Positions 13,692 to 27,500 of a stretch of 64,000 nt of DNA are shown here, in pieces. The stretch lies in contig NC_052474.1 in NCBI RefSeq assembly GCF_009730915.1, positions 1,151,501 through 1,215,500 of the forward strand, read 5' to 3'. Each line of letters opens with the position of its first letter. Positions within the stretch are counted from its first letter, which is position 1. Origin of the DNA: Dioscorea cayenensis subsp. rotundata. Taxonomy: Eukaryota; Streptophyta; Magnoliopsida; Dioscoreales; Dioscoreaceae. The translations under genes were made by a program, and so were the position numbers. The notes beneath the pieces are model-generated. The model saw only the letters and a program-made list of their open reading frames with translations, searched no databases and was not told the origin of the DNA.

Positions 13692-14717
13692 GTTGGTCTT
13701 GTTAAACATTTTCATTAATTAACCATTGTTCTTTGTAAGTTAATTTGAACAGATATATTAACCAATTTATCTGCTGAAAATCACCGAACAAGACCTTAGT
13801 TTAATCTCTACTCCAATTCAGTGTTGATCTCTACATATATATATATATATACTGTTAATACATATTATTAATTCCTCTGATCCCATTTTCCTTGATCCAT
13901 GTTCTTAATTTGTATAGACATTAACTTAAGTGAATTTCTAGTACTCCAATTAACTGATAATCTTCTTCAGCTAACCATGCATTTAATTGATTCATGAGCT
14001 AAGATTTATGCTATAATTAAATCATGGAAAATTAAGGTGAATATTTCTATTCCAATTCACCTCCTGTTCATCTCTACATGTAGTCTTGTTAACAATTAAT
14101 TAATTAATTAATTAATGTTCATTAATTATTCCATGCTGTCTTTTCAGAATATATATATATATATATATGAGAGAATCTAAGGATAGATTGTTTTTCTGAA
14201 AAGGACTTGATATCACTTGTTAATCTTGGAAGTAGTAGTAGTAGTAGTTTACTACATATACCTTTTTTACTGCATCGGTTGGTTGCTTTCATCGTCATCG
14301 GCATTTCCATTAACATTGTCTTAGCATTATCCACCCCCTCGCGATTGAGCTACCGATATTTCTTCGACGAAATGAGTGGTGTGAGGGGTCCATCTGCTCC
14401 CAACTCACAGCTCCTCTTGCTCCTTGAAATCATGAGCTTTTCTAATCCTTCCAAATGGTGCTCCCACCTATGCTACCTCCTCTCCACTTCACCGACCTGC
14501 AGAACTTGTTATCATGACTTCCATTCCATTCTTTCTCCCTTCTTCCATCACTTCCAAAACAACATCCCTTCATTCACCTCATACATTCTCCAAATTAATA
14601 GACAATGATCATATGTTAAGTTGTTAATCAATGTGATTAATTAAGTGGTGTTAATCAATTAGAAAAAAGTAATCACAAGTACACAGAGGAAACTGAAAAA
14701 AGAACTGAGATATAATA

Positions 14718-14756
<39 letters not shown>

Positions 14757-15220
14757 GGTTGTTTTCAAAGTTTTGCTGAATTTCATGGAGCCAATCATTC
14801 AATGGCATAGGTAGCTTTAAAAAGCTTCTAACGTTTAATGATGGATGGGGTACACTGAGGTTGGTGCTTTAGGTATTCAGGGTGGCCCCCTTACGTTCAA
14901 TCTCCTGCTTCTTCTTCCTTGTCTGTTTTTGTGCTCATTCTGGACTTTGGTTCAACATGGACTTGGGTTCTTTCAGGTTTGGTCTAGTCTTTTTTGTGTC
15001 CAATTTATTTAATACATTTAAGAACTTCACTTATTTTTTACTCTACTAATTCCATTTTCTTCTTCCCAAGGTTCAATAATGATTTTTTTTTCCTTTCTTT
15101 TTAACCATGATTTTGCCTAACTATCATTTATATTTGATAAGTTGGTGAAGGTTTTTGTTTAATTCAACTTTAATTTACAATTGTGTAAAACTTCATTGAT
15201 ACAATTTTTTTACTTTAAGA
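13692..15220. other. AT-rich spacer, no supported gene
   Basis: Contains TA runs (near 13837 and 14152), a TTAA-type run (about 14095-14115) and a GA run (about 14738-14757). An open frame at 14207-14608 (133 codons, Ser/Leu/His-rich) has no recognisable domain, signal or splice context, and I do not call it a gene. Confidence 0.6.
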
Positions 15221-15224
15221 TCTT

Positions 15225-15430
15225 ATCTTCTCATGGAGCTGTGTTTTGTTGTATTAGTGTTATTTTAATTTGTTTTTGTTGTTAATGTATATGTGTTGAT
15301 CCACCGCGAGTGGCCGGATCAGTTTATGTTTAATATCTGTTGTGTTTGTTTTACTCATTTTGATTTTATTATAGTCTTTATGTATTTCTCTTTTATTAAT
15401 GTTAGTGGTTTATCCACATAAAAAAAATAT
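15225..15430 (+). mobile_element. Truncated LINE (L1-like) 3' tail
   Basis: Ends in 'ttattaatgttagtggtttatccac' (written here only as a motif type) followed by an A-run at about 15420. The same tail motif, 'tagtggtttatccac' plus A-run, ends a second sequence at about 34690. Shared tails followed by poly(A) fit 5'-truncated LINEs. The left boundary is uncertain. Confidence 0.45.
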
Positions 15431-16260
15431 GCATTTTTTTTATATGCATAAAATTTCATTGTAATTTTGCATTCTAAAAATTTAAACACATTTTAAAGTT
15501 AAGGCAAGGAGAGTCATTTCCATTAACATTATATGGCCTATGTTCTTTTTTTTTAACAATTTTTGAAAAAGAAAAATCTTCTCTAAATCACTTGCAATTT
15601 GATCAGAAATTGTAGGTCCAATACAATTAGCTCATGGATGTATAAGTGTTTTTATGAAAAAAAACAATGCATTTTTAGTTATTTCAAATATATGATGTTA
15701 GTCTTATATCGTTTTGTATTAATTTTCATAATTTATGTAGAATAAGGGAATTAATTGGTATATCTTGTCATGTAGTCTATGTTAATACCTCCATTTTTCA
15801 TTTTTTTTATTTTTTTTAAATAAATTGAGTACATGAGATTTGATAACAGTGAAAATCCCACATTTTTATCATGTTTCCTTAGATTGTTTTTATTCAAATT
15901 CGAAATGTGAATTTTTTTTTTTAAAGATAAATACATGCAAATTGTTAATCTTTTTAATATATGAGTGAATTAGCGAAAATACGAATGAGAGATCATGAGT
16001 TCATTATACTTCAGGGCAAAAATAAATAAAAAAGAAAATTTTCAAAATTTCCAAAGTTAGCACAGCCAGGCGATATAGATTAGCACTCTTATATCAACTA
16101 GAAGACCGAGCCATATATATCGCTAAACATAACTATGCAAATCACTAAACCACATGAAAAGAGCATCATGTAAGCTTCAGGTATGGCATGACCGTATAAG
16201 GAGACACCACTATATCTAAGAGTGCAAAAAGAAAATTAAAATTTTTAAAAATAACAGGAT
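15431..16260. other. AT-rich spacer
   Basis: No gene, RNA or clear repeat structure seen. Confidence 0.5.
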
Positions 16261-16270
16261 CATGTCTCTT

Positions 16271-16512
16271 TTTTGTTTTTTTTTTTGTTTTTATAACAGG
16301 GCTTAGCCGTTAAGAAAAGCAGGGCGTGCACAAAACTCAGCGGAGCAAGTGGGAGCGGGATCAGTGCACACATAGGCGTTGGAATCATCCGCACACAATT
16401 ACTATTTATATTTCCAGAAATGTACCATCATCTAAGATTCAAACTCTCACCACTCGTGAAGAATTATATTGGGAACCCGATTATTAATAGACCATTTGAT
16501 CATTGATACAAC
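16271..16512 (-). mobile_element. tRNA-derived SINE, copy 1 (older)
   Basis: On the minus strand this is homologous, with scattered differences, to the SINE at 31214-31442. They share 'gagtggtgagag' beside a B-box-like segment, the 'cacatttctgg'-type block, and the 3' body before an A-rich tail (T-rich at 16271-16293 on the plus strand). Imperfect 10-bp target duplications catgtctctt (16261-16270) and catgtccctt (16513-16522) flank it. The higher divergence suggests it is older than the other copy. Confidence 0.7.
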
Positions 16513-16522
16513 CATGTCCCTT

Positions 16523-16707
16523 CAAGTAAAACATGATAGAAAAACATGACACATGGGATTAAGGGTAGAGAGACAAAAAGATGAGAGAAAGAGAAGTAAG
16601 CAAGTGCAACAAAGAAGAGGAATAGGACGCATGGATTGGTTGGTGAAAAATTTGACCTTAGTTTTATATTAGCATTGATGGATGATGGTTCCGGTGGGGG
16701 TGTGATG
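16523..16707. other. Short spacer
   Basis: Nothing recognisable. Confidence 0.4.
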
Positions 16708-18116
16708 TGTTAAGTTCACTCAAAAACTCACTCAAAGATTAAACACTCACACACAATCAAAGCAAGATAAAGGAGACAAGCAAATTGGTAACCCGGGTTC
16801 GCACAACCTGCCTACATCCGGGGGCCGAGGCCGAGAAACAATCCACTAAAAGAGGTATAGGAACAAGGAGTACAACACTCATTCACTCTCTCGATACAAA
16901 AGAATATCCTCTCAAGATTGCCTCGACGGCCACACACTCGACTCTCACCGAAGAGTCTCTCACTTGTTGGCTCCATCCCTAAATCTTCGACGGGGATGTC
17001 TTATATGGGACGCACCCGAGCGTCTACAAAATTACCTCTTTTAGAATTCTCCGTGGCTTCCTAACTTGGACACCTTCCAAAGTTAGATGTTGCAACACCC
17101 AGTTACAACATGGCCCGACTTCTTGAACATGGCCGAGTTCTAGCCGGGATGCATCCGAATCTGCGACCTTCAACCTCCGGTTCCTTCAGTCCGCCTCGTA
17201 GCAGTTGACTCGACCCGAGCTCCTCACTGCTTGCACTGCTTCCTTCCTCACATCACTTCAGAAGGTCTCCCTCTCCCGAGGGACGTGCCCGCCAAGGCAC
17301 ACTCGACCATCTCACCAAAGATAACCATAGAAGATCTCCCGATCTTCTTTCCAAACTTAGCCCAAGTTTGGTCTTCCAAATGATATTCGTTTGACTCATG
17401 GAAATATTGTTACTAAACTTGATCTTGTCTTCATCCAAGTTTAGCATTCAATATTTTTAAGCATGATCTTTAATCATCCATGCTTGGATCTCCAAATCTC
17501 TAATCATATCACATGCAATCTTCAATCAATCTCCTCATATGACTAGTCTCCATGAATAGTTCCGCCCATAGATAGTTCTTGGATCTTTCTTTAATTAGTG
17601 AAGCTAAATATGGTCTTGATGATCTCTTTGGCATGTCATTGCCTTATTTAGTTTGTGTCTTCAAATAGCTTCACACCAAACTAAATCTTTGTGTCTTCAA
17701 ATAGCTTCAAATAATCTTCATGATCTTGAACTCTTGCCAATAATAGAATATTCCTCTTTCTTCAAATAGATCTTTCTAAAAAAGAGCTCTATCAAAGATA
17801 TGAATTATCATCCCGGATTTTACCAAGGATAGATAATCATATCTAAAATAAAACTTGCCTTTCTTGAAGAGATCCTATAGTCTTGATGCATTGTCCAAAA
17901 ATAGTTTATCATCACATGGTTGTATTGAGAGAAATATCTATTAAATCTAGATCTTAATCAAATCTCCACCTTGATCTTCATGATAACATCCTTTGCCACA
18001 TCATCATCCTAATCATCTTTTCCTTTGATGAGTCACCACATGCCACGTCATCATCCTCTTGCCATGACACCACTTGGCTTGTCATATAATGCCAATCTAC
18101 GTCATCAGACTTAACA
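16708..18116 (+). mobile_element. Probable solo LTR of a copia-type retrotransposon
   Basis: A block of about 1.4 kb, more GC-rich than its surroundings, that begins TGTTAAGT and ends ACTTAACA, the TG...CA ends with short inverted repeats expected of an LTR. Near its left end it has 'ggtaacccgggttcg' followed by 'cctacatccggggg' and 'aatccactaaaag', an arrangement typical of several plant copia LTRs. No internal region or second LTR is nearby, so a solo LTR from recombination is the simplest reading. Only a weak flank match (ATG) supports target duplication. Small open frames inside are not genes. Confidence 0.5.
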
Positions 18117-20165
18117 ATGGATATTTGTATTTTCTTTGTACTTTGTCTAGAAGTTCTTATGCAATAGACAACAACGATTTTGCTTAAACTTTATATTTCT
18201 TTGATGATTTAATTACCACCTAACTTCAGTTTATATCAATTGGATTTATACAATATTAAAAAAAAATTGTTAAATTTTTATGTTACTGAGAAATGAATTA
18301 TAAGATAACTTTTCAATGATGTTTTATGATCTCAAATTTGGAGGAATTGAGACAATGATTTGTGAAACTTGAAATATGTGCATTTATTGGAGGAAATCTC
18401 ATGATTGCGTTCATCCTTATATGATTAGGTTGTGAATTGCTTCGAGTAGGGGTTTATAACTTTAATATATCTCTTTCCTTCATTATTTATTGAAATTAAT
18501 AAAGAAAATGCTAAGTGAAGCTAAGCCCGATTAAGTTTAACCATCGGAATTTAATTTGGAATTTTGACAAATATTTTCTTCTTCACTTGTCTCAATTTTA
18601 TTTAACTCTTCTTTTAATTCTTTTATATGATACAAAGTAACTCATAACCATCACACCTATTTGAATTATTCATAAAATTTTGTATTATAATGTTGTAGTC
18701 TCCAATGAATAAATATTTTAATCCCTCTTTATTACTTGATCGACTAGTATACATAGTAAGGCATTAAAAAATAAAATAAAATATTTTAGTTGCAGATGTG
18801 CAAATGACACATCATATATCACTCGACTACTTCATTCCATATTAACTACAGAAGTAATATGAAATTCTATAATAGAATAAAATTTTTTTTCAAAATTTAG
18901 AAAAGAAAAGCATTGAGATGACATGATTATATATATATATCATTCTATTAAAAGTTTTGTTCAAAAATCACATATAAACATGATGGTGAAATTTTTCTCA
19001 AATTTTCTCACAAAAGTCAAAAATGAGAAAATGTAATAACCTTTTTCTTGCCCCCCACTCACTTGTTATAAAATAAACGTACCATAACTTTTGAAAAAAA
19101 AACTTATGCACTAGCATTAATATAAAAACTTTTTTTCCTTCAATAATGATAATATTTGACTTAGTATATCTTGAAGTCATTTCAACTTATGTTTTATCAA
19201 AATTTCTTCAGGAAAAGCAACATTCGCATTTTTGGAATAATAATATTCTATTATTATACTCCTACATCATAATATTATATCAAATATATGAAAGATATCG
19301 GGCCATCTCCTGGGCCGGCCCAAACAATAAATGGGCCATCTTCTGGGCTGGCCCAAATCAAAGTTTATCGAAAGAAAACACAAAGAACGGAGCCAATGGA
19401 AATGGTGGAAATTCCAACGAGGATTAGACTTGTAATCTCATCATTTGCTTTTACGTAAAGTATAAATCAATTCTTGCTTTGTATTTTTGTTTATCTTCAT
19501 CTAATTAAACATTAACAAATATATATTAAAAAAAAAGACAAGTTCAAACTTTGTCAATAAAAATATCATTTATCGGACAATAATGAATAAGACTTTAGGT
19601 TTTATAACTTTGAATTATGTACATTGCAATATCTTTCAATGGACGGTTTTATTTTAATATATTTGAAAAGTATTTAACGATTTTGTTTTACAGGAAACTA
19701 TCAAATATATGCAAATCAAGCTAATCATGCATTATTTTAATTAAAATGCAACTACTATTTCAAGTATCAAGCCACTAAAGTTATTTGGTGATTAAGGGGA
19801 CTAAAAAAAAGCAATACTAAATGAGGAGGCATGTGATCAGTTATATATCATAATCCATGAGGGAAATTTAAACATATATAAGATATATTCATATATAGTC
19901 CTTCTAAGAATTGAATTGATTAGACATTAGAGGAGAGCCTTTTAGTTGAGATAAATGTGACTTTTTGAAGCACTTTGAACCAAAAGCAAAGAAAGAAAAT
20001 ATGGAGGGATTGCAAAGTCCATAAATATATTACGTAATAATATATTTTCTCTTGCTTTCTTTATGAAAAGAGATATGAGAACATGTGGACGAAGATAGAA
20101 ATGGTGTTTAATAAAAAAAAAATTAAAAAAATAAAAATTTAAAATAAACATAAAGATTATATATA
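18117..20165. other. AT-rich spacer with a GGCCCA-rich tandem repeat
   Basis: Mostly AT-rich with no gene. The exception is a 33-bp near-duplicate at 19300-19358, described separately. Confidence 0.5.
19300..19358. repeat. Tandem 33-bp repeat rich in TGGGCC/GGCCCA
   Basis: 'gggccatctcctgggccggc' starts unit 1 (19300) and 'gggccatcttctgggctggc' starts unit 2 (19333). Each unit holds inverted GGGCC/GGCCC pairs matching the plant site II (TGGGCY) element. No gene start follows within 300 bp, so its function is unknown. Confidence 0.5.
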
Positions 20166-20460
20166 TATGAGAAAAGAAATTCTAAAGACGCCCGTAGACG
20201 TCTGTAATTGGTAACAGTCTGATAATGGATGTGTTTTTGTTTTTAGATTTTATACTGTAGATGCTAGTATGAATATGGTTGATTGAACGATTAATATTAA
20301 AATACTGCACACCCACTTTTTTACTGTGCATTATTTATAAGTACAGTAATCACTGTTCACTCATATCAATTAAATGTCAGATTGAAATCTAACGGTCAAA
20401 ATCAATGCCCGTAGATTCAAAATTTATGGGCGTTCTTAGAGTTGCCAACCTCCCATATAT
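20166..20460. mobile_element. MITE-like element with about 45-bp imperfect terminal inverted repeats
   Basis: The left end (about 20168, '...attctaaagacgcccgtaga') and the reverse complement of the right end ('...actctaagaacgcccataaa') align as inverted repeats. TATATATAT flanks both sides and would be the target duplication. The interior holds 'taacggtcaaaatcaat', a motif common in plant MITEs. There is no coding capacity. The superfamily (Mutator-like or hAT-like) is undecided. Confidence 0.6.
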
Positions 20461-23400
20461 ATATATATAAAGAATGCATTCACAACTTGAAAACCAAAGT
20501 GGGAAAATATATATAATTATTTTGTATATAGAATTTTTTATTTTTGGTCTTTGACCCATCAATTTTTCTAAGAGCTATGGATTCTACATCAATCTGCATG
20601 TGATACTAAAACCCTTAAAAAAAGATAAATCTCTCTCAACATTTTTTTATATTCACAAAAATTCAAATTTAAAACCATTTGCATAATAACCCAAGCTTTT
20701 ACCATTTCAACCAACTTGTTAACATACATAGAGCTTTCAGCTATAACATTACAAATCAAATATTTAAAAATAGGCTAAAAGAATTGTTTGGTTTTCGGTA
20801 AAAGAATTGTTTGGTTTTCGGTAATGCGAAGATATTTCCAGAAATGGCGTAGTAATCTAAAAATATTACTGTATTAGATTTTATAACACATGTAATATTG
20901 ATGATAATCAAAAAATCTCAATCATAAAATATTACTTAAAAAATATTAGGCAATTTTATTCTTACCCTTATAATATAATTTTTAATGAAAATTAGTGAAA
21001 AATTCATTTGTCACTATTGATCAAAACCCACACAATCAATATTGTCATCATCAGCCTCGTCGTCGCCATTGATATCCATTGAATAACCATCATACTTGGT
21101 AAATCTATGATCTCTTTATTTTTATTTTAAGTTTGTTGAAAGTTTTAGATTCAGTGGTATCACTAGTATGTTGAGAATTTTGGTCTTTATCATGTTGATT
21201 ATTATAACCAACCAAACCCAGTAATAAAATATTACTAATAATATGAGTTGTCAACCAAATATGTTTATATTAAATTCCAGTAACATTTTTAGGTATATAT
21301 CAATTTTTATATTATTATTATTATGGTGGTAATCTCATTACTATGGTTATACATTAAACCTGTGAATCAAACATTCATAATAGATTTTTTCATGTCTCCC
21401 AAAAAAAAGTTTAAATTGAGTAATATTGTTTGTCTAACCCTTTAAATTTTTAGAAAGTTACATATCCATGTATTAAATATTATTATTATAATAATAATTA
21501 TTATTATTAAGAAGTTGGAATTGAAGTTCAAAAATGGCAACCATTCCATTGGTGTATATTGGAAAGTTTCTCTTATCTTTTTTTAGTCTCCAAAGAGAAG
21601 TATTCATTCCATCCTTACTCCTTAGCCATACAAAATGATATCCTATCTTACCATGAATAAAAGCTTGTTGCAATGGATATTCCTCTACCAAGCATATGCC
21701 AAATTACCACTACATAATTCCCATACCATTAATTAATGGCATCACAAAGCATAAGTTTTTTTTATTTATATTTATTTTTATTATCTTTTTAATACACTTG
21801 GATATTTTTTTTCTTTATATTTTGATAATAAAATATAAAGTTTATTTGAGGGACTTTTGACTCTCTTGAGTGAAGGATTTGTTGGTGGTCATTAACTTCA
21901 TTTTGTTGAAAATTGATACCTTTTGTCACAAAGCCCAATTATTTTAGATTTCTTCTTCTTCTTTTTAACAAAAGAAGATAAGTTAGGTCCACATCCCAAA
22001 GCCTAAGCTTAAAATAAATGAAATAACACTTCAATTGGTACATAACTTAATCAACAAGGTTTATCTTACCTATGGTCCCCATTGTTTTTAAAGAAAAAAA
22101 AGAAAAATTATATTTAAAAAGAGAAAATTATTTGTCTACCCGCAAGGGTGACTAAATTGCTAATGTTAATCACTTTTAATCTATTAGTATACAATTCTCT
22201 GTGTAGAGTATTCGTGTTTTTACCATGAATGTGAATTTGAACCTCACTTATGCAGAATAAAAGCATAAACGTGTTCAGATATTAATTTTATGTTTGTGAC
22301 ACCCAAAACGTATCTTGTACACATTTCATGAAAAAAAACCTAATTACTAATGTGTAATTATACAAATCATATTTACTTATTTATTCTTGTGATTAAAAAT
22401 AATTTAAAAATTTTATAAATATGTAGTTTGACCTCTCAACTTTTCCTTTTTTCTTTCCAATATTTTTTAACCTTATAAAATTCACTTTTAGTCAAAAAGA
22501 TATATAAGCAAATATATTTTTTTACACAAGGGTATAATAGTAGTTTCTCAGGTTTAGTAGAAAAGAATTTTATCCTCATACATGTTGATATAAAATTTTA
22601 CTGATGTGAGGAACTGATGATTAAGTTAAAAACTCTAGTCTTCACACATAATTTATTGGTCCAAAATGAAGACTTTTGCTTATATACGAAAGATGGGCCT
22701 TTTTAATCTAAAAATTCTTATATATTGAACTAAAAAAAATTTAATTATGAAAACCAAAGTCTATTTTTTTTTTCAATTAAGTTAATTACTTGATGATGAA
22801 GGCTTGTACAAATATAAAATAATAATATTGATGTCTTTAGTTTGAATTAAGGGAAAGGAAGAGATTTCTATATTAATTGAGACTAATTGAATGAATGAAT
22901 TGGACCTTATTAACTTGGTCCATCTATTCTACACCTAACAGATATCCTTGTCTCCTTAATTTGTCCTAATTATAAATTCTAATTCCCAAAAAAATACAAA
23001 ATGAACATGCAAGTCAATTATATTGTTTCTCCCATCTAATTACATTTGGCTATCTCATATGCATACATTGGTCTAGCTCTTAATCCCATCTCAAAATATT
23101 ATTATTATTATTATTTAAAATTTCATTATATTGCAATAACCTTTCATTTGTTTGTTTCTTTTGTAACCATCTTTTAATTTTAATAAAACAGTAATTGAAA
23201 TTGAAGTTGTGTGTGTTTTTTTTCCATTTCACAATATAAAAAAAATAATTAAAAAATCAAAAAAGTGTTTATTTAGATATTTTTTTTTAAAAAAAAAGAA
23301 GGCATAAATTAGAGGAAAAAGGCATAATTAATTCATAGTTGGCAAACATGAGTTCATTCACCACCACCTGTCTCTACTACTTTGTTAATTGATGTGTGTC

Positions 23401-24176
23401 TCAGTCTGACCATCTTGACCAACATGGGCCCTTGATTATTCAGGACCCACTCTTTTGTTAATTTTTAATTTTTAATTTAATTTTTAAGTGACATATAATA
23501 CACGAAATATACATATAAAATTATGATTTTTAGGTAGTATATAAATAACATTATCTTTTTTCTTAGGGATATACATGTAATTATCTACTCTAGAAGCTTA
23601 TCCAATTATTATCTATTTTAATTATGTTTAACCTGTTTAATATTACATTCTAACCCCTGATACTTTGAGAAATTACAAGAAAAAAAAAATCCAGAGTCAA
23701 CATGAGATATGAATGTCATGTTCTGTCCCACTGACCCTTCCTCCCCACCACACCAAAAAAGAAAGGTTGATGCACCAGCATGAAAACATGCTCTTCAAAT
23801 TAAAAATATATTTTTAAAAAAATAATCCATTGTTTTCCTAATTAAATATCTTATTTTCATATAATTTACATAATAAATACATTGAAAAAGTATATATATA
23901 TATAAACAATAATACAAATTTATTATGCAAACATATAAAAGAAAACAAGAGGATGAGGACACCATGGATTTATCCCACAAGAAAAGAAAAGTTAGGAACT
24001 TTGAAAGCACACAATAAAAGAGGTCATATTTATTATTTACTGAACTTAATTGTTTGTGAGAGAGAGATAGAAAGATAGGGACCAATTCACATAAAATATA
24101 TACATAAAAAAATAAATATATATATATATATATATATAAAAAAGAAAGAAGGAAACAAAGAGCCTTCACCACCTAT
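20461..24176. other. Long AT-rich spacer upstream of the GATA gene
   Basis: No supported gene. It holds a 22-bp tandem duplication (about 20778-20823, 'agaattgtttggttttcggt'), ATT/TAT microsatellites (about 21310, 21480 and 23100) and TA runs (about 23890 and 24117). A MITE may lie at about 20760-21290 but its ends are not convincing. The last few hundred bases probably include the GATA promoter. Confidence 0.5.
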
Positions 24177-24179
24177 TCA

Positions 24180-24577
24180 CCTTCTCTGCTTTTCCCTTGC
24201 CATTAATTTTGATTCCACATATGGTTTTCTTCTTTCCATTCTCCTGCACAGTCTCTTTGTTAGAATCCAATTCAAGATTGTAAAATTTTTTATTATTATT
24301 TGGGTTTCATTCTTGTATTTTTTTGGCACACTTTGTTTTTTTGCTGTTGTGTTTTTTTGAGTCAAGAACTGGATAAAGAGAAGACCTTTGTGTTGGTTTC
24401 TTGAGTTGTGGTTCCAGAACTTGGTTCTGTGTTTTAAAGGTGGAACCTTTCACAAGGTCTCAAAGGGATTTGAGGATTTGTGACTCTTATTTGTATTGCC
24501 TTTTTATTTTTTTGTGGTTTATCTTTTTGTTTTTCTGTGAATTTTTTGTTTGGGGATTGAGAAAGAAGAGGAGAGAC
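24180..24577 (+). promoter_or_regulatory. Probable 5' UTR/leader of the GATA gene with upstream ATGs
   Basis: The stretch before the GATA start is T-rich and pyrimidine-rich like a plant leader. It contains short upstream open frames, for example from the ATG near 24221. The transcription start is not determinable from sequence. Confidence 0.35.
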
Positions 24578-27500
24578 ATGGGAAAGCATGGACCTTGCTG
24601 CCATTGTGGAGTCACAAGTGAGCTTTTGTTCTTGTTTTTTTAATGAATTTTTTTGTATCTGATTGAAGACGCTTGTTTTTTCTGATTTTTTCATGGTTTT
24701 TCTGATTTTTTCATGGTTTGTTTTAATTTGTTCCTATTAGTTTTGATTGGTAATTTGTTCTTGATAAGATGTTGGATTGGTTTTTAAGTAGTTATTATTA
24801 ACAATTTGTTGCTCATAGATTTGTTTGTTAAGTTCCTCAATCTTTTTCTCATTTGCTTGGTTTTAAAGAACACAAAATTAAAGAGAGAGAGAGTTGATTT
24901 CATATGCTTGGAATCAAAGGTGTGCTGTTCTAGGATTTGTTTTACTATTTGTATTTATAACAAGATTTAAAAAATCATGTTTTGGGAAAAAGCTTATGCT
25001 TTGCATTTTGACTAATCTTCCCATGGACAAATTTGCTTCAGAAGGTTCAAACAAAGCCTAAAGCACTCTGAGTTCTTGCATTTTCTCAAATTCTTGAATG
25101 CAAATTCAGCTTTTTTTATTAAAAAAAAAAAATGTATTTCTTGATTCATATGAGTAAGAACTACTATCAGCACACCCATGAACATATCTTCAGAAATTAC
25201 AGAATCCAGCTAGCACTTTTAATTGGACATGTATTGCGCAAACATTTCTTTCCCAATGCCCTAAGTTTGTTTATGTTTGCTATTTTGTTTTCAGATTTTT
25301 TCCCAATACTGGTTGAGTTTCAGCTACTGCTGCTTATGAGCTCATAAGTTTCAAGTATAAATTCAAAGAATATAGTATCTATACTATATCAGGAGCTGCT
25401 TGTAGTCATTGACCATTCCTTAGAGGGAATTGTGACAATGTTGAGTTCAATTTGATCATTTGTCTATCATTTAGATAGAAGCATTCATGAGCTCTTCAGG
25501 CTTTCAATGACTTGTCATCACTGTTGTATTGAACTTCATGATTTTGATTTTGTTTGCAATATATGATGCTAAATGTCTAGTGCTAAACAGATGCAAACTT
25601 TAAAGTCTCTTTGTTTGCAAATGCTATGATGTGCAATTGTATATGTTGTCAATTCTCCATAATGTCGAATTCATAGATCAGCTTAATTCTTCAAATGAGA
25701 TGGATAAAGAAAAGGATAATATTTACATTGAATCATTTATTTGTATTGAATGTAGTATGTTGTCGATGAACTTTTTTAGGTAACATGTTGGTTGCTGAAC
25801 TTAAACAATGCAACAGGCACCCCTCTTTGGAGGAATGGACCACCGGAAAAGCCCATATTATGCAATGCATGTGGTTCAAGATGGAGGACCAAGGGCTCAT
25901 TGACAAACTACACTCCAATGCATGCCCGAGAGCTTCTTGGTTCAGTGGAAGTCAAAGTTTCGAAAGTTAGAAGTGTACAATTCAAAACCAAGGAACAGAA
26001 ACTGCAGAAGAAGAACCAAACTGATGGATTAGTGGAAATTGAACGTGAGATGCCATATTGTGATCAGAATTTCAAGAAGATACTTGAAGAGGATACAAGC
26101 AATCGATCTAGTTCAGGATCAGCGATTTCTTTTACAGAACATTTTGGCACCACTGAAGCTAGTGATTTCACAGGTGATCAAACTCATTTCTTTGTATTGT
26201 TTAGATTCATTGAAATACTATTGTTTTGCACTTTGATGTTTGGCTTTGTTGTATCAAGTGGCATGCCTGTTGAACTCTGAAATGCTTAAATTTTCACTGT
26301 TTTTATGGCAGGTTCGGTGCAATCCAATGTATGGGAGTCACTAGTTCCATCTAAGAAGAGGACATGTATAGCACGCCCAAAGCCTTCTGCTGTCGAAAAG
26401 CTCACCAAGGACCTTTATTCAATATGGCATGAGCAACAGTCATCTTATCTTTCAGGATCCTCCGAAGAAGATTTACTTTATGAAAGTGAAACTCCATTTG
26501 GTTCTGACGAGATAGGACATGGAGGTGTTCTTATTAGGAATCCGAATTCAAAAATTACAGAGGAGGAATCAGAAGCAAGCTCAATCTCAACAGATAATAA
26601 ATTATATTTCTTGAACGAGGCTTATTCCGGCTTAGCATCTTTTCCCATGCATAGTCAGAACAAAGTGACAAGTTCTTCACATGTAATTAGACCTCAAAAA
26701 TCAACAGTGCAAATATTAGAAGACCATGCAAAAAGGTAATTATCATATGAAATGTGTTTTTGAAAGCATTGTCTTTTGCTTGATATGAATCTTGCATTCG
26801 CTGAATTTACATATGTTAAACTTCGCAGGGATAAACCTTCTGATGAAATTTTGCAAATTGTCCGAAACAAGGAGTCACCCTTGCGTTCTACTGATCTCAG
26901 AGTACAATTTTTTTTTTCCCGTTTATTTATTTGTATGGCTTCCTCAATGCACAAATATTATCATTATTTATGTGTTTACTTATCGTTATTTGTCTTTTTG
27001 GTCCCGAAGGATGTTCTTAGCTTTGAGGTGTTCATGACACATCTGACACGAGAAGAACAACAGAAGTTGATGAGATATTTACCACCTATTGATACTACCA
27101 ACCTGCCTGAAAGGCACGTTGTGTCACTCATAAAATTGATTATTTCATTTTATGAGATATTTCCTGCAATTCTTAATCCTGATTCGATCTTTCTGTAATG
27201 TGCAGCCTTAAGAGCTTGTTTTGTGGTTCACAATTTGTAGAGACTTGCTCGTATTACCAGCAACTACTTGCGGAGGGAGTCTTTGATCTCTCTTTTGTTG
27301 GTGTTGATGTTGAAGAGTGTAGAATTCTGAAGAGGCTTGTTTTACTTGATTTGACGAAAGCTAAATGGGTGGAACGTTACAAGGGATTAAAGGTATGAAA
27401 TGTGGTATTATTGAATATTTGGAATGAATTGATTTGATATATGTGACTAATCAAAATTCTCATTATTCATTTGTTAATTTGTTAGGAAATAAAATGTAAA

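Noticed and set aside
14207-14608. 133-codon open frame, Ser/Leu/His-rich
   Set aside because: No recognisable domain, no convincing start context or splice partners, and composition consistent with chance in this spacer.
20760-21290. Second MITE near the 22-bp tandem duplication
   Set aside because: 'tttggttt' ends are only loosely inverted and the borders are arbitrary.
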